A DNA stretch of 11,158 nt from Bacteroidales bacterium (lineage in GTDB: Bacteria > Bacteroidota > Bacteroidia > Bacteroidales > NBLH01). Location of the stretch: the NCBI GenBank assembly GCA_027083715.1, contig JALWNR010000617.1:1-11158 (forward strand). The letters run 5' to 3'. The notes beneath the pieces were generated by a model that was given only the letters and a program-made list of their open reading frames with translations, searched no databases and was not told the origin of the DNA. Shown here piece by piece: positions 7,052 through 11,158 of the stretch (within the stretch, counting starts at the first letter, position 1; the number at the start of each line of letters is the position of its first letter). The position numbers and the translations under genes were made by a program.

Positions 7052-9946
7052 TTATTTTAACTCAAATTTACTACTGAAAATTGCCCCGTTCACCTCAATT
7101 TCTATTTTGTATTTGCCTTTACGAAGATAATAATTTCCGTTGTCTGCTGCTTTTAATACAACTGCCTGTTCATCTTTTTTGCGATGTTCATTTAACCATG
7201 TTTGGTATTTTTTTAGAGCTCTTTTATCAATTGTTAAATCGTAAGGCAATGTGTTTAAACCTTTATCCAGCCTTATATAGGACTCTTCCAAAATCAACTT
7301 ATCCGAAGCCTTAATACGCACTTTTGCATTGTTTTTTTCTTTTGAATAAACCGTAAATTTATAGGTTTCATAAGCCGATGGCGAATTTTTCCACCAATTG
7401 GTATTGCCCCAGCTACTACTACTGCGCACGGGTTTAGGCTCAAAAACAATAATTTGCTTTTGCAGATTTTCTTTTGTAAGTTGCTGTACGGCACGCACAT
7501 CAGTAATGTAAATAGAGCGACCGTGTGTTCCGATAATCAGCTCATGCTCACGCGGATGAATTACTAAATCATGCACAGCAACCCGGGGTAATGTTTTGTC
7601 CAAAGTCATAAATGTTTTTCCTTTGTCCAGCGAAACATACAAACCGTTATCGGTTCCGACATACAAAATCTGCTCATTTTCAGGGTCTTCTTTCACCACA
7701 TTAATTGGTTCATCGGGCAAATCCGTGCCAATTTGTTTCCAGGTTTTTCCAAAATCTTCCGATACATACAAGTAAGGCTTAAAATTGTCCCAGCGGTAGC
7801 CGTTTAATGATGCATACACTCTGCCCAATTCATATTTTGAGGCTGTTACGCGCGATACCCATAAATCCTGTGGCAAGTTGTCCGAAAGTTTTTCCCATGT
7901 GTAGCCTCCGTCATCACTGCGATGAATTAAGCCGTCGTCAGTACCTATGTATATCAAGCCAAAGCGAAGAGGTGATTCGTCGATAGTGGTTAAAGTTCCG
8001 TAGGAAACATTACCTTTTCTGCCACCTTTGGTTAAATCGCCCGAAAGGGTTTCAAAGTTTTCGGCTTTATCCATCGAACGGTGAAACTTGTTGCTTCCCA
8101 TGTAAATAATGTCCTGATTGTGCTTTGATAGAAGAATTGGCGTTTGCCAGTTCCAGCGCAAAGGGCGTTCGCCCAGTTCATGTTTTGGATGAAAATACTT
8201 AAAATCACCTGTTTTTTCATTAATTCGGTAATAATGTCCAAATTGATAACCGGTGTAAGCTGTTTCATTATCACGTGTATCTACCTGTACTTGCATTCCA
8301 TCGCCTCCCATAATGGATTTAAATGCATAATGTCCGCTTTGTTGCCAGCTCGGGTTTTCTCTGTGTGTAGCAGGTCCGCGCCATACTCCGTTGTCCTGCA
8401 AGCCGCCATATACACGGTATGGCTTAGCCATATCATAATTTACCGAATAAAACTGACCTACTTCGGGTACATTTACTTTTCGCCAATGCGCTCCGTCATC
8501 GTACGAGATATTTATTCCGCCATCGTTTCCGTTAATCAGCAAACCTTTGGTTTTCGGGCTAATCCATAGTGCATGATGATCAGCATGAACATTTTCGCGT
8601 TGCAGGGAATGAAATGTTTTGCCTCCATCTTCCGATTTTAATACCGGAACACCCATAATGTACACTTCGTCAGCGTTCCAGGGTGATACACGCACTTGTG
8701 CAAAATAATATCCGTAGGTGTAAAATACATCGTCAATGTAGTTTTCGTGTGTTTTTTTCCATGTTTTTCCACCATCGTCCGAGCGGTACAGCTCTGCACC
8801 AACCGGTGGAGCTTCAAACAAATCAGTATTGGCATCTTCCAAATATTCAACTAATGCAACAGGCTTTAAATCACCTTTTTGTACTTGTGCTTTAATGCTT
8901 TTTGCAGTGTGTTTTTCAGGAAAATTATTTTCCTTCAAAAAATCAGTAATCAGTTTATCATCCAGTTTTAAAAAATCTTCCTTGCTGATATTGCGTAACT
9001 GATTTTTTGTAAGTTTATGTTCATCTTTTTTCTTTTTTTCTTTGCGTGGGCTTTGGTTATCCAGTACCGCATAAATAATTTGCGAATTTTGTGGCGAAAC
9101 AGACAAACCGATACGTCCAATATACTCCCCATCGGGAAAACCTGATTTTCCTCCGCTGATTTTTGTCCATGTTTCGCCTCCATCATTACTTTTGTAAATA
9201 CCCGAACCGCTTCCGTTGCCTTTAAAATTCCATGCTTTACGGTCGCGTTGCCACATGGCAGCATACAAAACATTTGGATTTCCAGGGTCAATAGCCAAAT
9301 CAACGGCTCCGGTACTGTCGTTTACAAAAAGAGTTTTTTCCCATGTTTTTCCTCCATCGGTAGTTTTAAAAACGCCCCTTTCAGGATTTGCGGAATATAG
9401 ATGCCCCAGTGCTGCTACCCAAACGGTATTTGGCTGGTCAGGATGAATAATAAGTCTGCCTATATGATGTGTTTCGGCTAAACCAAGATATTTCCATGAT
9501 TTGCCTTTGTCGGTGCTTTTATAAACTCCGTTTCCGGCATAAGACGAACGGCTTGAGTTTACTTCGCCTGTACCTACCCAAATGGTTTCACCGTGCTGCC
9601 AATCCACGGCAATATCGCCAATGGTCATTACCGCTTGATCGTCGAAAACCGGTGTAAATGAAAGTCCTTGATTATTGGTTTTCCACAATCCTCCTGACGC
9701 ATAAGCTACGTAAAACTCATACGGATTGTTTTCGTTTACGGCAATATCGTCCACTCTGCCACTCATTACCGATGGTCCGATTGAACGAAATGAAAGTTCA
9801 TTTAACAATGAGTTTTGTTCCAGTTTTAGTTTTTGCTGATAGCCTTTTTGTCGTTCACCGGCTTTGGATGCCGATGGGTAATTTTGTGCAAATACTGTCA
9901 ATACATTTAATTGCGTAGCAATTAAAAAAATAATTATTTTTCTCAT
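7052..9946 (-). CDS. Exported Asp-box / VPS10 (sortilin)-like beta-propeller protein
   Basis: A 964-residue protein. I start it at ATG 9944-9946, because MRKIIIFLIA begins the signal peptide (cleavage after VFAQ, residue 21). The frame is open 18 codons further, to 10000, but that stretch overlaps the likely promoter. Nine Asp-boxes (SxDxGxTW type) lie near residues 144, 195, 253, 389, 438, 481, 677, 729 and 772, each marking a beta-propeller blade. Family signatures include NVHADHHALWISP, YGGLQDNGVW, GGDGMQV and GTHGRSIYI. A lysine-rich, helix-like insertion (about 300-378, EKKKKDEHKLTKNQLRNISK) interrupts the first propeller. The C-terminus (about 860-964) looks like a beta-sandwich, with no recognisable T9SS signal. 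Such proteins are often auto-named glycosyl hydrolase or sortilin-like. No catalytic residues of a sialidase can be assigned, so enzyme activity is unproven. Binding or folding roles in the periplasm or at the surface are equally possible. Confidence 0.9.
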   Translation of the reverse strand: MRKIIIFLIATQLNVLTVFAQNYPSASKAGERQKGYQQKLKLEQNSLLNELSFRSIGPSVMSGRVDDIAVNENNPYEFYVAYASGGLWKTNNQGLSFTPVFDDQAVMTIGDIAVDWQHGETIWVGTGEVNSSRSSYAGNGVYKSTDKGKSWKYLGLAETHHIGRLIIHPDQPNTVWVAALGHLYSANPERGVFKTTDGGKTWEKTLFVNDSTGAVDLAIDPGNPNVLYAAMWQRDRKAWNFKGNGSGSGIYKSNDGGETWTKISGGKSGFPDGEYIGRIGLSVSPQNSQIIYAVLDNQSPRKEKKKKDEHKLTKNQLRNISKEDFLKLDDKLITDFLKENNFPEKHTAKSIKAQVQKGDLKPVALVEYLEDANTDLFEAPPVGAELYRSDDGGKTWKKTHENYIDDVFYTYGYYFAQVRVSPWNADEVYIMGVPVLKSEDGGKTFHSLQRENVHADHHALWISPKTKGLLINGNDGGINISYDDGAHWRKVNVPEVGQFYSVNYDMAKPYRVYGGLQDNGVWRGPATHRENPSWQQSGHYAFKSIMGGDGMQVQVDTRDNETAYTGYQFGHYYRINEKTGDFKYFHPKHELGERPLRWNWQTPILLSKHNQDIIYMGSNKFHRSMDKAENFETLSGDLTKGGRKGNVSYGTLTTIDESPLRFGLIYIGTDDGLIHRSDDGGYTWEKLSDNLPQDLWVSRVTASKYELGRVYASLNGYRWDNFKPYLYVSEDFGKTWKQIGTDLPDEPINVVKEDPENEQILYVGTDNGLYVSLDKGKTFMTLDKTLPRVAVHDLVIHPREHELIIGTHGRSIYITDVRAVQQLTKENLQKQIIVFEPKPVRSSSSWGNTNWWKNSPSAYETYKFTVYSKEKNNAKVRIKASDKLILEESYIRLDKGLNTLPYDLTIDKRALKKYQTWLNEHRKKDEQAVVLKAADNGNYYLRKGKYKIEIEVNGAIFSSKFELK

Positions 9947-9997
9947 TTTAATACGTTTTAGATGATTCTTCCTTTTTTCAGTATGTTGTAAAATTAG

Positions 9998-10028
9998 CAA
10001 ATAATATGGAATATCCGGAATTTTTCAA
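9998..10028 (-). promoter_or_regulatory. Candidate promoter of the Asp-box gene
   Basis: On the minus strand TTG (10026-10028) is followed after 19 bases by TATTATTTG (9998-10006). The spacing fits a Bacteroidetes -33/-7 promoter, although the -7 element has one extra base relative to TAnnTTTG. The start at 9946 would then have a leader of about 45 bases, which supports choosing that start over 10000. Confidence 0.4.
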
Positions 10029-10047
10029 GGAATGTGTTTTATCTGTT

Positions 10048-10055
10048 TATATTTG
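10048..10055 (+). promoter_or_regulatory. Candidate -7 promoter of the GNAT gene
   Basis: TATATTTG is a perfect TAnnTTTG. It lies 35 bases before the preferred ATG at 10091 and diverges from the Asp-box promoter about 20 bases away. It sits inside the longest open frame from 10034, so that upstream start is unlikely. No clear -33 TTG is present. Confidence 0.5.
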
Positions 10056-10090
10056 CAAAAAATACAATGGCTCAATTAATGAAAACAATT

Positions 10091-10612
10091 ATGGAGTTTA
10101 CGATACGACAAGAGACCCTAAAAGATTATACGCAGGTTTATGAACTCAATAAAATTGCTTTTGCCCAAGAAAATGAAGCAGAATTAGTGGAATTGTTAAG
10201 AAAAAGTAACGCTTTTGTTCCGCAACTCTCCATTGTTGCAGCAGTTGGGAGCAAAATTGTCGGGCATATTCTGTTTACCAGGATAAAAATAGCAGATGAG
10301 TACGGCAACAAGTTTGATAGTTTAGCGCTTGCTCCTATGGCTGTAGCTCCTGAACTACAAAAACAAGGAATTGGAGCAAAGCTTGTTCAATCCGGACTAT
10401 TAAAGGCAAAAGACTTAGCGTTTAAATCCGTAATTGTTTTAGGACATGAGAATTATTATCCTAAGTTTGGTTTTAAACCTGCTTATCTATGGCAGATTAA
10501 AGCACCTTTTGATGTTCCGGAAAATGTATTTATGGCAATAGAGCTTGTTCCCGATGCTCTGAAAAATGTACAAGGTACAGTAATTTATCCAAAAGAGTTT
10601 GAGGATGTTTAA
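10091..10612 (+). CDS. GNAT family N-acetyltransferase (YhbS-like)
   Basis: A cytoplasmic acetyltransferase of 173 residues from the ATG at 10091 (MEFTIRQETLKDYTQVYELN), the usual beginning for this family. ATG 10079 (MKTI) is a close alternative. The frame runs back to 10034, but that would cover the TATATTTG promoter. The GNAT fold is visible as SIVAAVGSKIVGHILFTRI (strands 2-4, about 47-65) and LALAPMAVAPELQKQGIGAKLV (about 78-99). In the latter, Q90-x-x-G93-x-G95 is the acetyl-CoA pyrophosphate loop. The C-terminal half has VIVLGHENYYPKFGFKPA (about 114-131), matching the GHxxYYxxFGF pattern of YhbS-like proteins (COG3153). It should move an acetyl group from acetyl-CoA to an amine; the substrate is unknown. 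It is complete, divergent from the Asp-box gene and shows no functional link to its neighbours. Confidence 0.9.
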   Translation: MEFTIRQETLKDYTQVYELNKIAFAQENEAELVELLRKSNAFVPQLSIVAAVGSKIVGHILFTRIKIADEYGNKFDSLALAPMAVAPELQKQGIGAKLVQSGLLKAKDLAFKSVIVLGHENYYPKFGFKPAYLWQIKAPFDVPENVFMAIELVPDALKNVQGTVIYPKEFEDV

Positions 10613-10675
10613 CCCACAAAATTCACCGCTTTCGTTGCAGTTATATCACAATGTATTTACTATCAGTATGTTAAG

Positions 10676-10704
10676 TGAGTTTTATTGCAAAATAAACGCA
10701 CTCA
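10676..10704 (+). terminator. Bulged hairpin after the GNAT gene, possible terminator
   Basis: TGAGTTTTATT pairs with AATAAA and ACTCA across a GCAA loop, with a CGC bulge on the 3' side: 11 pairs in all. It starts 64 bases after the GNAT stop. No clean T tract follows (AATTTATTC), so terminator function is uncertain. Confidence 0.3.
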
Positions 10705-10750
10705 AATTTATTCGCCTTCGGCTCATGAGGCTAAAGGTTGGGTGTCGCTT

Positions 10751-10847
10751 GAAATTCTCTTCACGCATCTACTTCGTTACGAATTCCTTGAAATATAAAG
10801 ATATGTCGGTGGAATTCGGTGCCTCGTATCTGCATAAAGAGAATTTC
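10751..10847. repeat. Long imperfect inverted repeat
   Basis: The arms 10751-10787 and 10811-10847 are 37 bases each and match at about 26 positions, separated by 23 bases. The ends are perfect: GAAATTCTCTT on the outside, and CGAATTCC against GGAATTCG on the inside. The middle mismatches include two C/T differences that could pair as G-U in one strand's RNA. It could be a MITE-like or other dispersed repeat, a structured RNA, or a remnant of a mobile element. No transposase is present in the window. Confidence 0.55.
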
Positions 10848-10894
10848 ATGAATTATTGCGGTTAAGAGTCCTTATATCGGTTAATTTTTCTTGC

Positions 10895-10945
10895 ACTTGA
10901 TAAAGTTTTTAAAATCTGTCATCGCAGGAGCATACTTTATCAGGT
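10895..10945. repeat. Short inverted repeat
   Basis: ACTTGATAAAGT (10895-10906) pairs with ACTTTATCAGGT (10934-10945): 12 pairs, one of them G-U, with a 27-base loop. It is part of the palindrome cluster at the right end of the window. Confidence 0.45.
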
Positions 10946-11046
10946 AGCTAGGTCTTACAAACCACATAATGCTTTTTATTAGCTTATTATTGTTTATCCT
11001 TAAATCTGCAAGTATCTTTTGCTGTAAAGCCAAATAGCCCGCCGTT

Positions 11047-11122
11047 ATTGGCAATGCTCGAAAAAACCTACTCACCGTAACTAATGCTACGCTTGCGTTG
11101 CTTTTTTCTGTGCTTTGCCAAT
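11047..11122. repeat. Imperfect inverted repeat with A/T-run inner ends
   Basis: The arms 11047-11066 (ATTGGCAATGCTCG, then A6) and 11103-11122 (T5, then CTGTGCTTTGCCAAT) match at 16 of 20 positions, with 36 bases between them. The inner part contains a small CGC-TT-GCG hairpin. Outer bases (GTT before the left arm, AC after the right) look superficially like integron core sites but are oriented the wrong way round. Confidence 0.45.
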
Positions 11123-11158
11123 ACTGACACACTCTTTGGCTTTTACTCATTTCTTATA

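Larger units (their letters stand above)
10613..11158. other. Right-end region without a convincing gene
   Basis: About 546 bases follow the acetyltransferase. They contain a bulged hairpin (10676-10704), three inverted repeats (10751-10847, 10895-10945, 11047-11122), the palindrome CTCATGAG near 10731-10738, and two copies of CGGTTAA (10859-10865, 10878-10884). The only longer reading frame on the minus strand, 10881-11150, encodes 89 residues (MSKSQRVCQYWQ..., ending NFIKCKKN). It shows no domain, signal peptide or promoter that I recognise and runs straight through two of the palindromes, so I do not call it a gene. The base composition is patchier than in the coding regions. The pattern suggests dispersed repeats or a structured RNA. 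Confidence 0.5.

Noticed and set aside
8144..8569. 141-residue reading frame on the plus strand
   Set aside because: It is antisense within the well-supported Asp-box gene; its composition is that of a reverse-complement shadow.
10608..10744. Integron attC-like site (GTTTAAC near the GNAT stop with GTTAAGT or GTTGGGT downstream)
   Set aside because: The core-like heptamers can pair, but the sequence between them does not form the required extended stem, and no integrase or cassette array is present.
10599..10865. 88-residue reading frame on the plus strand after the GNAT gene
   Set aside because: It overlaps the GNAT end, runs through a hairpin and the long inverted repeat, and encodes no recognisable motif.
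10881..11150. 89-residue reading frame on the minus strand as a gene
   Set aside because: No recognisable domain, no signal or promoter, and it passes through two palindromes. It may be a chance frame in repeat DNA.

Overview
The window looks like an AT-rich chromosome segment from a member of the Bacteroidetes (Bacteroidota). The evidence is a metallocarboxypeptidase ending in a type IX secretion (T9SS) sorting domain, a DUF4831-type lipoprotein, BspA-like leucine-rich-repeat proteins, a MORN/YwqK-like exported protein and a very long Asp-box (VPS10/sortilin-like) protein. Candidate promoters read TATATTTG, the Bacteroidetes -7 element, and there are no clear Shine-Dalgarno sites. Genus cannot be given from the sequence alone.

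Layout, left to right. Positions 1-1510 (minus) hold the N-terminal part of a modular BspA-like LRR protein. It runs off the left edge and is broken into three reading-frame pieces by one -1 and one +1 frameshift, which compensate. Positions 1685-2596 (minus) encode a separate secreted LRR protein of a different repeat type. Positions 2757-4490 (minus) encode a T9SS-exported M14 zinc carboxypeptidase with a TTG start, one base downstream of a DUF4831 lipoprotein gene (4492-5649, minus). Positions 5707-6957 (minus) encode an exported helical-repeat plus MORN-repeat protein. Positions 7052-9946 (minus) encode a 964-residue exported Asp-box beta-propeller protein. A divergent intergenic region follows, then a GNAT acetyltransferase at 10091-10612 (plus). 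The last 546 bases (10613-11158) have no convincing gene but contain four imperfect inverted repeats.

Six consecutive minus-strand loci all encode envelope or secreted proteins. The common theme is surface recognition, peptide processing and export. Only the DUF4831/M14 pair is tightly enough packed to be called an operon with confidence; a perfect TATATTTG lies just upstream of it. The others are 57-174 bases apart and may have their own promoters. The acetyltransferase is cytoplasmic and unrelated in function.

I see no clearly new multi-gene system. The points most worth following are the compensating frameshifts inside the tandem-module LRR gene, the palindrome-rich right end, the wobble-extended palindrome at 7016-7046, and the DUF4831-M14 pairing.
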